Positions 55,797 to 64,000 of a DNA stretch of 64,000 bases are shown here, piece by piece. Position 1 is the stretch's first letter. Every line of letters starts with the position of its first letter. The position numbers and the translations under genes were made by a program. Origin of the DNA: Chitinophaga sp. HK235 (GTDB lineage: Bacteria; Bacteroidota; Bacteroidia; Chitinophagales; Chitinophagaceae); assembly GCF_018255755.1 (NCBI RefSeq), contig NZ_CP073766.1, positions 7,004,501 through 7,068,500 of the forward strand. The letters are read 5' to 3'. Below the pieces are notes generated by a model that ran no database searches, was not told the origin of the DNA, and saw nothing but the letters and a program-made list of their open reading frames with translations.

Positions 55797-56249
55797 TTAT
55801 TTCGTATACACGTCAGGGTTATGAAGCTGCATAAACTTCTCCGGATTGGGTATGGGCGTAAAACCAAACTGGCTGTACAGTGCATGTGCATCGGCGGTGA
55901 CCAGCAGCCATCTTCTCAGCGTCTGTAGCTCCGGATGGGCCAGTATGGTACGCATCAGTAATTTGGACAGGCCCTTGCCCCGGTACTCCTGTATGATAAA
56001 TACATCTGCCAGATAGGCAAAAGCAGCATAATCGGTGATCAGCCGGGCGAAGCCTATCTGCCGGTCCTGATGGTATATCCCAAAACATAAAGATCCTGCC
56101 AGTGTTTTTTGGACAACACTGACAGGAATATCTTTTGCCCAGTAGGATTCATTGGCCAGAAAGCCATGAATAACCCCTATATCAAGTCTGGATTTATCTG
56201 TTGAAACGGTGTATTCTCCTTCGGTCGTGGTAAATATTGCAGTTGTCAT
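55797..56249 (-). CDS. GNAT family N-acetyltransferase
   Basis: A 150-aa GNAT starting at MTTAIFTTTEG. A longer frame from 56282 adds 11 hydrophobic residues and is not favoured. Acetyl-CoA is bound by YRGKGLSKLL (about 89-98), the R-x-x-G-x-G/A motif of GNATs. Preceding strands LADVFIIQE and the final FGFTPIPNPEKFMQL fit the fold. Substrate unknown. Confidence 0.88.
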   Translation of the reverse strand: MTTAIFTTTEGEYTVSTDKSRLDIGVIHGFLANESYWAKDIPVSVVQKTLAGSLCFGIYHQDRQIGFARLITDYAAFAYLADVFIIQEYRGKGLSKLLMRTILAHPELQTLRRWLLVTADAHALYSQFGFTPIPNPEKFMQLHNPDVYTK

Positions 56250-56289
56250 AGTCAGTAACTTAGCAGTTACTAAAAATAACAATTTTTCT

Positions 56290-57126
56290 TTAACTGGCCA
56301 CCGCTACCGGCTGCATTTCAGCGGCAGTCATCCGGGTGATGGTTGCCTGTGCTGCTGTGTTATGCCAGGAAGGCATTTCTCCATTGAATAACAGATGGTC
56401 CTGAATAAACATCGCCTGATTGTAGTGGGCGGTGGTGCTGATCTGCCATTGTGGAATGTCCATCTGCTGCAGGGAACGCAGGGCGGCCTTAAAGCGCACC
56501 ATGCGGGCAAACAACTGGGGAGGAATACCCACTATACGGTTGAACAGCCTGTCCAGCGTAGGTTTGGACACCCGGAACACTTTGGCTAGTTCATGAAGAC
56601 TTACATTTCCCTGGTTGGCCAGCAGATAATCGGCCATTTTATCTACCTGTTGCAGGGCAGGGGTGAAACATCGGAGCACTTCCATATAGGTGTGATTCAA
56701 AAGGTCGGTGATCTCCTGAGGTGTCTTTGCCTGCTGTAGTTTTGTGCCCAGCAGGGTCCAGACAGGGCTTTCCTGCAGATCGAGATTACGGTAATAATTG
56801 GTGAAGGACCGAACGTCCATGTCAAGCAAACGATAGCACCCGTAGGCATTCAATTGTACAACGACCATTTTCAAAGGGCCTTTTACTTGCAGCTCACAGG
56901 CACAGGTGAAATGACCGGTTACTGAATGTTTAGGCAAGGTAAAGGCTGCATGGTCTGCAGGCTTTATGGTGGCCTCTCCTTCCAGGATAAACACCATGTA
57001 CTGGTCGCCCAGCGTAAACAGGTGCTGAGGCAGCTGGATCAGGCCGCAGGAATCATCTTCCCAGAAATAAAATTGTTTTACAAAAGGACGCAATGCATCT
57101 CCAGGGTGGCAGATATGGAAGTTCAT
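56290..57126 (-). CDS. AraC family transcriptional regulator
   Basis: A 278-aa regulator. An N-terminal beta-rich sensor domain (about 1-150, with the start FHICHPGDALRPFVKQFYF) is followed by a C-terminal HTH pair (about 175-270) with LHELAKVFRVSKPTLDRLF and RMVRFKAALRSL. No amphipathic ligand can be named. The gene is upstream of the GNAT and cupin genes on the same strand, 40 bp away, so it may control them. Confidence 0.9.
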   Translation of the reverse strand: MNFHICHPGDALRPFVKQFYFWEDDSCGLIQLPQHLFTLGDQYMVFILEGEATIKPADHAAFTLPKHSVTGHFTCACELQVKGPLKMVVVQLNAYGCYRLLDMDVRSFTNYYRNLDLQESPVWTLLGTKLQQAKTPQEITDLLNHTYMEVLRCFTPALQQVDKMADYLLANQGNVSLHELAKVFRVSKPTLDRLFNRIVGIPPQLFARMVRFKAALRSLQQMDIPQWQISTTAHYNQAMFIQDHLLFNGEMPSWHNTAAQATITRMTAAEMQPVAVAS

Positions 57127-57336
57127 AGGTACAAAAAATGTGGTGTTATTGGATACCGCTGTCGCTGCAAATCACACCATACGCTAAAAGTGGCGATTAT
57201 TCATTGTAAATATATGTTTTTAATGTCATATTAAAAAGAGAACTGTGATTTATTTGATGATGCTGATGTGCCTGATGAGGGGAAACAGGAGCGGGCCATC
57301 TTTTGGGAGAAGATAGGAGCGGAGTGCTCCAAATAG

Positions 57337-57367
57337 AAAGCGGCTGTCTCAAAGAGACAGCCGCTTT
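57337..57367 (-). terminator. Terminator after the S9 peptidase gene
   Basis: Perfect 14-bp stem AAAGCGGCTGTCTC with a 3-nt loop, 33 bp past the S9 stop on the minus strand. Confidence 0.75.
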
Positions 57368-57399
57368 AGGTATCTTATTGAGAATTATTTATTTATCCT

Positions 57400-60240
57400 T
57401 TATTTATTATCCTCGCTTTTAACATCCCAGCCCCAGTTAATGCCTTTTTCTGTGGCAGGTACGCCTGATTCGAGCCATTGAGGAGCCGGAGCACCTTTCA
57501 GGAAATGGTCGAAGAACTGTTGTTCACGGCGCTGGATATCCTTACGGTTCTGGCGTTGTACCAGGTTGTGTGCTTCGTTGTTGTAGTTCAGCATCCAAAC
57601 GGGCTTACCGAGGCGACGCAGGCCGGTGAACAGTTCTATGCCCTGATACCAGGGAACTGCTCCATCGGCATCGTTGGCCATGATCGCGATAGGCGTAGTC
57701 ACCTTAGGCAGGTTGAATAGCGGGGAGTTTTCGATATACAGCTCGGGCTTCTCCCAGAGGGTAGCACCGATACGGCTTTGAGAGTGTTCGTACTGGAACT
57801 GTCTGTTCATACCGCTTTCCCAGCGTATGCCACCATAGGCACTGGTCATGTTGGCCACCGGTGCACCTGACCATGCCGCCTTGAAGCGGTTGGTGCGGGT
57901 AATGAGGTAAGCCACCTGATAACCGCCCCAGCTCTGGCCCTGGATACCCATGTTCTGGCCATCTACCCAGGGTTGTTTGGCCAGGTCATCGGCTGCGCTT
58001 ACAATGTAGTCGTATGCGCTTTGGCCGGGATGACCGTTTTCATAACGGATGTCCGGCGCAAACACCAGGTAACCCCGGCTCACAAAGAAGGAGATATTGA
58101 GTCTGGAAGGAGTAGGTGCCGGCGCCTGGTAGTTGTACAGTCCATCGGTCAGTATCTCGTAGAAATAGAGAATAACCGGGTATTTTTTGTTAGGATCGAA
58201 ATTTTCCGGTTTATAGAGAATACCTTCTGATGGTTTACCGCTGAAAGTAGTCCATTTGTACAGTGAAGCCGTACCCCAGTTGTATTCCTGTTGCTGGGGG
58301 TTGGTGTTGCTGATTTTGATGGCTTTGTCCAGGTCGCCGGTATACACGTTGGGAGACTCAATATAACTGGCCCTGGTATAGGTGAAGGCATTGGCATCTT
58401 TGGCCTTTTTCAGCTCCTGATAACTGTTGGGTCCCAGTACCAGCTGTTTGGGCTGACGGGCTTTATCATTTTTGGTCAGCAGCTGGAGGGAATAATAACC
58501 ATTGTATTTGGTACTATCTTCAAAAGCGCTGAGCACCAGGGTTTGACCGGGGCTGAAGAACCGTTGTTCCTCATCCAGTTTGAGAACGTGGAAGCTGATT
58601 TTTCCTTTGCGGCCCATGCCGCCGGTGATCATGGAAGGAGCTGTTTTGCCGGTAGGGTCTACCTGCCAGATGTCATAACGGTCATAGATATACACAAACT
58701 GATCATTGGCCAGCCAGCCGGCTATACCATAGGATATGGGCAGGTCCGGATGGTCATCTTCTTCATCAAAGATCTGAGTGGGGATGTTCTGGCTGATATT
58801 GACGATGGTGCCGGTAGCGTTATTGTAGGAGAAATAATGCCGGGCAGCCATGTCGTACCATACGATGTATTTGCCATCAGGAGAGATGGAGAAGTCGCCT
58901 TCCAGTTTTTCTTTTACTTTTTTACGGGTACCATCTTCCAGATTGATGAGGTAGCTGGTGTACAGCGTACGGCCGGTCCACTGAAGGGCAATGCGCTCAC
59001 CTTTATTGGAAGATCCGAGTGCATAGCGGCCGTTGCCTTCTGCAGGAATGATCACGTTTTCGAGGTCGTGATCTCCCAGCTGAACAAGGCGTTTGGTGCC
59101 GGGGTAGTATACTGCGGCATAACTTCTTTTCAGTTCCTGGTCTGCATTTTTCAGCTGCATGGGTTGCAGGTAGTCTTCTTTGTAGTTCCAGATATCTACT
59201 TTGGCCACTTCAAAATCCACGATGTTGGTATCCTTTACCGGGAGGATGGGAGCAGTGCCGAAGAACAGGCGCTGCCCGTCATTGCTGAACCATATTTTGC
59301 TGTTAGGGCTGATGGTCCAGCGGGAAGGGATGCCACTGCTGTTTTTGGTGGCAGCGGTGAATGCGCTGTCCTGTCCTGGTTTATAATAAAACAGCTGGTA
59401 GAACTGCTGGAGGGATTTGGCGCTGTCGCGGGTACCGAAATAGGCGGCCTGTTCACCTTTTTCATCGAAGGCAAACTGTTTGTAGTCGCCATAGCCGCGG
59501 CTGAGGGTATCGGCTTTGCGGGCGGCAGTATGCCATAACAGTACGCCGCTGCGGGAGAGCGAGTCTTTTTTATCGGAAGTGATTTCTATGAGCAAGCTGT
59601 TGCCTGGTTTGCTAAAAGCGTATTCAGCCACGTTTTTAACGGAATCCTGGCGACCATCTTTCAGTTGGCGGATGACGAGGATGCCATCTTCATTTTTGTC
59701 GGAAGCACTTTTGTCATCGTCGTCGGTTGTTTTGGTAGTGGTTTTGCGGCCTTTGGCTTTAGCGGTATCAGCGGCTGGTTTTTCAGCGAGATAGGCGAGC
59801 CATCCGCTGCCTTTGGCTGGAGTCTTAAAGGATTTGATACCGGGGAGTTTCTGCAGGTCGCCGGAGGCCAGGGTAACGATACCCATGGAGTCTTTCGGCA
59901 TTTCCGCCGGTTTTTTCTTTTTGATGCGTGCCTCGCGGGTATCTTTAAACAGCGGTTTGATGCTGAAGATCACGTGGCGGGAGTCGTTGGTTATCACCGG
60001 GTTGGTGCCGCGTGGAATGGACTGTGAACGGCCTGTTTTGCGGTCATAGATAACCAGGGTGGCATCGCCTTCCTGTGGAGTTACCGTGTATACCACCCAC
60101 TGACCATCATTGCTGATCAGTTTGGTCCCAATACTCTGCCAGCTGTCATAAACGGTATGGTCCAGCGGTTTTTTGGCAGGTTGTTGTGCATAGGCAAAAG
60201 AGGCCCCCAGCAGGGAGAGGGCCAGAAACATTTTTCTCAT
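57400..60240 (-). CDS. S9 family prolyl oligopeptidase-type peptidase
   Basis: A 946-aa secreted peptidase (signal peptide cleaved after AYA, about residue 19). An N-terminal beta-propeller (about 30-640) contains a low-complexity Lys/Asp insert with DDDDKSASDKNED. The C-terminal alpha/beta hydrolase (about 680-930) has the nucleophile in QGQSWGGYQVAY, Asp in NDADGAVPW and His in NEAHNL. Length and layout are those of large Bacteroidota S9 peptidases that digest extracellular peptides. Monocistronic. Confidence 0.92.
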   Translation of the reverse strand: MRKMFLALSLLGASFAYAQQPAKKPLDHTVYDSWQSIGTKLISNDGQWVVYTVTPQEGDATLVIYDRKTGRSQSIPRGTNPVITNDSRHVIFSIKPLFKDTREARIKKKKPAEMPKDSMGIVTLASGDLQKLPGIKSFKTPAKGSGWLAYLAEKPAADTAKAKGRKTTTKTTDDDDKSASDKNEDGILVIRQLKDGRQDSVKNVAEYAFSKPGNSLLIEITSDKKDSLSRSGVLLWHTAARKADTLSRGYGDYKQFAFDEKGEQAAYFGTRDSAKSLQQFYQLFYYKPGQDSAFTAATKNSSGIPSRWTISPNSKIWFSNDGQRLFFGTAPILPVKDTNIVDFEVAKVDIWNYKEDYLQPMQLKNADQELKRSYAAVYYPGTKRLVQLGDHDLENVIIPAEGNGRYALGSSNKGERIALQWTGRTLYTSYLINLEDGTRKKVKEKLEGDFSISPDGKYIVWYDMAARHYFSYNNATGTIVNISQNIPTQIFDEEDDHPDLPISYGIAGWLANDQFVYIYDRYDIWQVDPTGKTAPSMITGGMGRKGKISFHVLKLDEEQRFFSPGQTLVLSAFEDSTKYNGYYSLQLLTKNDKARQPKQLVLGPNSYQELKKAKDANAFTYTRASYIESPNVYTGDLDKAIKISNTNPQQQEYNWGTASLYKWTTFSGKPSEGILYKPENFDPNKKYPVILYFYEILTDGLYNYQAPAPTPSRLNISFFVSRGYLVFAPDIRYENGHPGQSAYDYIVSAADDLAKQPWVDGQNMGIQGQSWGGYQVAYLITRTNRFKAAWSGAPVANMTSAYGGIRWESGMNRQFQYEHSQSRIGATLWEKPELYIENSPLFNLPKVTTPIAIMANDADGAVPWYQGIELFTGLRRLGKPVWMLNYNNEAHNLVQRQNRKDIQRREQQFFDHFLKGAPAPQWLESGVPATEKGINWGWDVKSEDNK

Positions 60241-60312
60241 GGTCGCAAAGTATACATTTTTCGGGCAAAAGTGTAAAGACTTTTACCAGTGGCGGGGGAG
60301 AGGGGAAAAGGC

Positions 60313-60376
60313 GAAGGCCACGTTTTAGAGATTGTACTTATGTAATATACTATACAATCTGTAAAACGTGGCCTTC
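60313..60376 (-). terminator. Long hairpin terminator after the susD gene
   Basis: A 15-bp perfect stem GAAGGCCACGTTTTA plus an inner 8-bp stem AGATTGTA with one mismatch between them and a 16-nt loop. It lies 41 bp past the susD stop and 73 bp before the S9 gene. Confidence 0.7.
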
Positions 60377-60416
60377 AATGGCTTAGTATATGGAAAACGC
60401 GAAGCGTATTAGTATA

Positions 60417-62090
60417 CTATTTCCAACCTGGATTCTGTTCCAGATTACCGCCGGGATAGAGGGAGATCTGGCCACTTGGGATAGGCTCCAGGTAGTTTTT
60501 ATTCTTGTCGAACACCCTGCTGATGCCGGCGTTATATACACTGATATATCCGTTTTCATCAACAGTCAGGTCTTTACTGCCTGCAGGTGGTGGAGGCACT
60601 TTAGCACCTTTTGTGATATCCGGATTGGTGGTAGTGGTCAGGTTGTCGCCTAATGACCAGCGCATCAGATCGTAGTAACGGAAACCATCGAGCATCAGTT
60701 CTACCCTTCTTTCACGTCTGATTTCCCAGATGAGTGAGGAAACCGAAGTTGTGTTTGCAGGGTCGCTGAAGCTTACTCCGTTTACGGCTGTTTGTCCGCC
60801 GCCGGATGTTTGCAGGGCCGGGATGCCGGCACGGGTACGCAGTTTGTTGATGGACTTATCCAGATCGGTCTGGGTGAAAGTGTATTGACCCAGTTTGTCC
60901 AGAACAGCTGCGGCTTCTGCGTAGTTCAGCAGTACTTCTGCCAGCCAGAAAAGCGGAGCGTCTGTATCGTTAAAAGGCGCTACAACGTTGGCTACCTGCG
61001 GGTTCAGGAATTTAGTAGGGCGATAGCCGGTGGTGCTGGTTCTTCCGGACACCAGGTTGGTTGGATAACACAGTACGGTATCGATAGAAAGCAACAGGCG
61101 GTTGTCCCTGTTCATCCGGGTGGCCTTGATATTATTGTCTCCCTGGTACAGCGGAGAAAGTTTGATGGGTAATCCATCAGAACATACAAATGCATCAATA
61201 GCGGATTTATTAAGACCACTCATGGTGGTACTGCTGGTCAGGTAACCAATCAAACTATGTCCCAGATAACCCGGCACATACCTTTTATAAAGCATCACCT
61301 CTTTGTTACCGGTAAGGTCGAGGGAGTTATAGGTAGTGGTATAGTTGGCGTTCAGCGCAAAAGGACCGTTTATTAATTTCTCGCTGGCATCTTTGGCAGC
61401 CAGGAGGAATTTGGCGGCATCAGGCAGTTTTGCCTCTTTATGGTATTCGCGCCAGGTTCCTTCAAACAGACATATCCTTGATTTGAGAGCGAGGGCTACG
61501 TACTGGTTGACTGTATTTTCCTGATCTTTTACACGGACGTTAGCACAGGCAAAATCCAGGTCGGCCAGCACACTGTCCATTACCGCAGCACGGGGATCGC
61601 GGGATTTGTATACATAAGCGGTATCGCTGATGTCGGCGGCGCGGCCCACCCAGGGTACATCACCATAATCCTTTACCAGGTTGAAGTAGGCATAGGCGCG
61701 GAAAAAGCGGGCTACACCCCTCCAGTGGTTTTTAGCATCATCCGGCATGGGCACTTTGTTTATCCTTTCCAGCAGCACGTTGGCTTTACGGATCAGGGTG
61801 AAATCCCATTTGCCGGATGTAGTTGGAACTACCGTGGTTAATACCGAAATCGCAGGAGATGCCTGGTCATCGTTCAGGGTGGTGAAATAAAAATCACCGG
61901 AGCCGTTGCCGTTGCCATAGCCTTTAAATATTTCATAGAAAGGCCAGGAATACATGCGGACATTATCTTCTGAAATCCAGAAGTTACTGTCATCAAACTG
62001 ATCAACCAGACCTTTATCTACATACTTCTTGCAACCCGCAGCTGCGAGCGCAATTGTCAATATAATGGGTAAATATTTACGTTTTCTCAT
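60417..62090 (-). CDS. SusD/RagB family outer-membrane lipoprotein
   Basis: A 557-aa lipoprotein starting at MRKRKYLPII, with the lipobox AAAGC (Cys20). The start at 62132 would lie inside the upstream susC gene and is rejected. Typical SusD features are RFFRAYAYFNLVKDYGDVPWV (split), the helical repeats and the C-terminal RRERRVELMLDGFRYYDLMRW. SusD binds oligosaccharides or peptides and caps the SusC channel. It lies 11 bp after susC. No glycoside hydrolase is visible nearby, so the substrate is unknown. Confidence 0.93.
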   Translation of the reverse strand: MRKRKYLPIILTIALAAAGCKKYVDKGLVDQFDDSNFWISEDNVRMYSWPFYEIFKGYGNGNGSGDFYFTTLNDDQASPAISVLTTVVPTTSGKWDFTLIRKANVLLERINKVPMPDDAKNHWRGVARFFRAYAYFNLVKDYGDVPWVGRAADISDTAYVYKSRDPRAAVMDSVLADLDFACANVRVKDQENTVNQYVALALKSRICLFEGTWREYHKEAKLPDAAKFLLAAKDASEKLINGPFALNANYTTTYNSLDLTGNKEVMLYKRYVPGYLGHSLIGYLTSSTTMSGLNKSAIDAFVCSDGLPIKLSPLYQGDNNIKATRMNRDNRLLLSIDTVLCYPTNLVSGRTSTTGYRPTKFLNPQVANVVAPFNDTDAPLFWLAEVLLNYAEAAAVLDKLGQYTFTQTDLDKSINKLRTRAGIPALQTSGGGQTAVNGVSFSDPANTTSVSSLIWEIRRERRVELMLDGFRYYDLMRWSLGDNLTTTTNPDITKGAKVPPPPAGSKDLTVDENGYISVYNAGISRVFDKNKNYLEPIPSGQISLYPGGNLEQNPGWK

Positions 62091-62101
62091 GTTGCTGTTT
62101 T

Positions 62102-64000
62102 TTAGAAGTTCACCTGTAAACCACAAGACCATGTTTTCTGGAACGGCCAGGTTCTGCCGAAGATGCCGGCTTCACCGGTAGTGATTTCCGGATCGAGCGG
62201 TAAGCCAACATTAGAGATGGTCGCGATATTCTGGGCGCTACCGTAAATGCGTACACGTTGTAAATGCGCGCGTTTGGTCCATGCATCCGGCAGCGTATAG
62301 CCGAGGGTGATATTTTTCAGACGCAGGTAAGCGAGGTTCAGCAGATATTTTGACTGAGGGTAGAAGTTATTGCTACCGTCCAGGGAAGTCAGACCAGGTA
62401 TTTTACCATTGTTGTTGCCTGGATAAGGGTTTGGATAACGGGCATCCTGATTTTCCGGTGTCCAGAAATCGATTTGGTGTGCGTACAGGATGTCGCCAGC
62501 GCGGTACATCGGAGTTGTTACGTCTCCCTGACCCCAGTAATCCATTTTACCTACACCCTGGAACAGCACGTCCAGATCGAATTGTTTGTAGCTGGTGCCG
62601 AGGCGGATGCTATACTGGTAGCGTGGACGGGAGTTACCGATACGTTTCAGGTCACCATGATCGGTGAGGGTACCTTTACCGCCATCGATTACGCCGTTGC
62701 CATCGAGGTCTTTGTATTTGATGTCGCCGGGACCGAATTTGAAGTTGCCACTAACCAGTTTGGACTGATCAGGAGAATTTTTAACATCGTCATCTGATGT
62801 GAAATAACGGTCGGTTTCAAAGCCCCAGATTTCTCCGAGCACCTGGCCTTTATAGTTTTGGGTGAGGAGCATGGAAGGATTGTTCCATTCTGTAACAACG
62901 GTTTTGTTGTCCCAGAAAGAGAGGGTACCATATACGGTCCAGTCTTTTTTCAGGCTGTAGTTACCATCTACAGATATTTCATAACCACGGGTACGCAGGC
63001 TGCCGTCATTAATTCTGGGAGCGCTTGCACCGAAAGCACCTGGTACTGCTTTACTGGTGATCATGCCATCGTTTACACGTTGGTACCAGTCGAAGGTTAC
63101 GTTGATGTGATTATTGAGCAGGCTGATATCTGTACCGAAATCGAGGGTGCGTACTTTTTCCCATTTAAGACTCTCACTAACCGCAACAGGTGTTCCGGCA
63201 CCCAGTGCATAACTGTTGCCCACCATCCAGTTGACGTTGCTGGTGTTGATAGCAGGGATATAGTATTTTCCGCCAAGGTCCAGGTTACCCAGGGTACCAT
63301 AGGACGCACGGAGCTTCATGTCGGACACTATTTTGCGGAAGGGCTGCATGAAGTTTTCCTCGGTGATGCGGTAACCAGCAGAAACGGATGGGAAAAATGC
63401 CCAACGGTCGTGTGCGGGGAAAGAGGCGGCGCCATCATATCTGCCGTTCAGTTCCAGCAACCATCTGTCTTTGTAGCTATAGTTCACTCTACCGAACATA
63501 CCTGCATAGGCGGTGATGTAATGGTAGCCACCAACAGTCTGGTCACCTACAGCAAGCGGAAGTTCAGCTTTGGTAGGGTCCAGCGGTGAACGTCTGGAAG
63601 CAGAGAAACCGAGGGTGTCAGTATCTTCAGCGTTCATACCGGCCATTACTTTCAACTGATGGTCTTTGCTCAGCTTTTTATCGTAGGTGGCGTAGATGTT
63701 GAAGGTATTTGTTTTGTAACGGCTGTTTCTGTAGGTAACGATGTCGTTTGCATCGCCGCCAACGCTGGCGAGTGGCATATTAGACTGCCAGAAGTCCCAC
63801 AGCATTACTTTTCCACCTACTTCATGACGTACAATGTTATCGCGGCCAATAGTGTAGTCAGCACGTACGTTCAGGTCTTTAGTGAGTTTCAGGGTAGCAC
63901 CCAGATTTACGCGGCTGTAGTTGTCTGTCACCGTATTGGTATTGGCGTTGGCCATGAAACCGGGTGTATGGCGGAAATATTTTCCCTGGTAGGTGCCGTA
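62102..64000 (-). CDS. SusC/RagA family TonB-dependent receptor, C-terminal part
   Basis: At least 632 residues of the barrel of a SusC-type receptor; the 5' end lies past the window edge and the frame is open to base 64000. Visible are YGTLGNLDLGG, WDNKTVVTEWNN, the GPGDIKYKDLDGNGVIDGG segment characteristic of SusC, and the end TWSCGLQVNF with terminal Phe. It imports ligand handed over by SusD using TonB. The plug domain and N-terminal signals are missing from view. Confidence 0.93.
   Translation of the reverse strand, partial: YGTYQGKYFRHTPGFMANANTNTVTDNYSRVNLGATLKLTKDLNVRADYTIGRDNIVRHEVGGKVMLWDFWQSNMPLASVGGDANDIVTYRNSRYKTNTFNIYATYDKKLSKDHQLKVMAGMNAEDTDTLGFSASRRSPLDPTKAELPLAVGDQTVGGYHYITAYAGMFGRVNYSYKDRWLLELNGRYDGAASFPAHDRWAFFPSVSAGYRITEENFMQPFRKIVSDMKLRASYGTLGNLDLGGKYYIPAINTSNVNWMVGNSYALGAGTPVAVSESLKWEKVRTLDFGTDISLLNNHINVTFDWYQRVNDGMITSKAVPGAFGASAPRINDGSLRTRGYEISVDGNYSLKKDWTVYGTLSFWDNKTVVTEWNNPSMLLTQNYKGQVLGEIWGFETDRYFTSDDDVKNSPDQSKLVSGNFKFGPGDIKYKDLDGNGVIDGGKGTLTDHGDLKRIGNSRPRYQYSIRLGTSYKQFDLDVLFQGVGKMDYWGQGDVTTPMYRAGDILYAHQIDFWTPENQDARYPNPYPGNNNGKIPGLTSLDGSNNFYPQSKYLLNLAYLRLKNITLGYTLPDAWTKRAHLQRVRIYGSAQNIATISNVGLPLDPEITTGEAGIFGRTWPFQKTWSCGLQVNF

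Noticed and set aside
58291..59538. 415-codon open frame antisense to the S9 peptidase
   Set aside because: It mirrors the codon bias of the real gene and has no recognisable domain.
60313..60376. Repeat element or small RNA at the long hairpin
   Set aside because: Its place directly after susD and its single copy in the window make a terminator more likely.

Overview
The window looks like a chromosome segment of a Bacteroidota bacterium, most likely a Chitinophaga-type member of the Chitinophagaceae. The evidence is a subtype iii type VI secretion system (T6SSiii), a SusC/SusD pair, DUF4230, DUF985 and HU-CCDC81/SPOR proteins, S9 peptidases, and candidate promoters of the Bacteroidota form TAnnTTTG. 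No rRNA, tRNA, CRISPR array, transposase or integrase was seen.

Layout. (1) 1-1379: the 3' end of malQ, then a dipeptide epimerase. (2) 1376-10840, minus strand: a tight seven-gene operon. In transcription order it encodes a C25 (gingipain)/caspase-like cysteine protease without a signal peptide, a small OB-like protein, a 208-aa orphan, a MoxR AAA+ ATPase, a bpX-like adaptor, a vWA protein with a predicted beta-propeller, and a TPR protein with a predicted beta-propeller. This matches the MoxR-vWA-beta-propeller ternary conflict systems described by comparative genomics, here with a protease that could be the effector. It is the most interesting part of the window. (3) 11179-14152: a secreted PmoA-like (DUF6807) protein behind a LacI-type palindrome, then two small membrane proteins, one of them DUF3137. 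(4) 14196-33539: a T6SSiii locus. One arm (minus) carries hcp, a 215-aa orphan, vgrG and a 456-aa orphan. The core carries clpV-tssB-tssC, a TraN/DUF4138-like protein and a MltD-like transglycosylase (plus), tssF-tssE-tssP (minus), and tssG-tssN-tssK-tssO-hcp (plus). TssJ/L/M are absent, as expected for subtype iii. TssQ and TssR were not recognised; the TraN-like protein and transglycosylase may fill envelope roles. (5) 33734-64000: mainly housekeeping and surface genes: coaA, an aldehyde dehydrogenase, an MFS exporter, pyk-pfkA, a prolyl oligopeptidase, an RmlD-like SDR, an HU/SPOR membrane protein, a beta-barrel/TPR pair, DoxX, a thioesterase, cinA, a 2-oxoacid dehydrogenase E2, an RRM protein, DUF4230, DUF985, GNAT, AraC, an S9 peptidase, and susD with a partial susC.

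How the parts work together. In the T6SS, TssB/TssC form the contractile sheath, Hcp the inner tube and VgrG the spike. TssE/F/G/K form the baseplate, TssN/O/P the membrane anchor, and ClpV recycles the sheath. In the ternary operon, MoxR probably remodels the vWA/propeller scaffold to control the protease; this is inferred from the family and gene order. Many starts were moved downstream of the longest possible frame using ATGA overlaps, signal peptides or promoter positions. Family names come from reading motifs; no database search was run.
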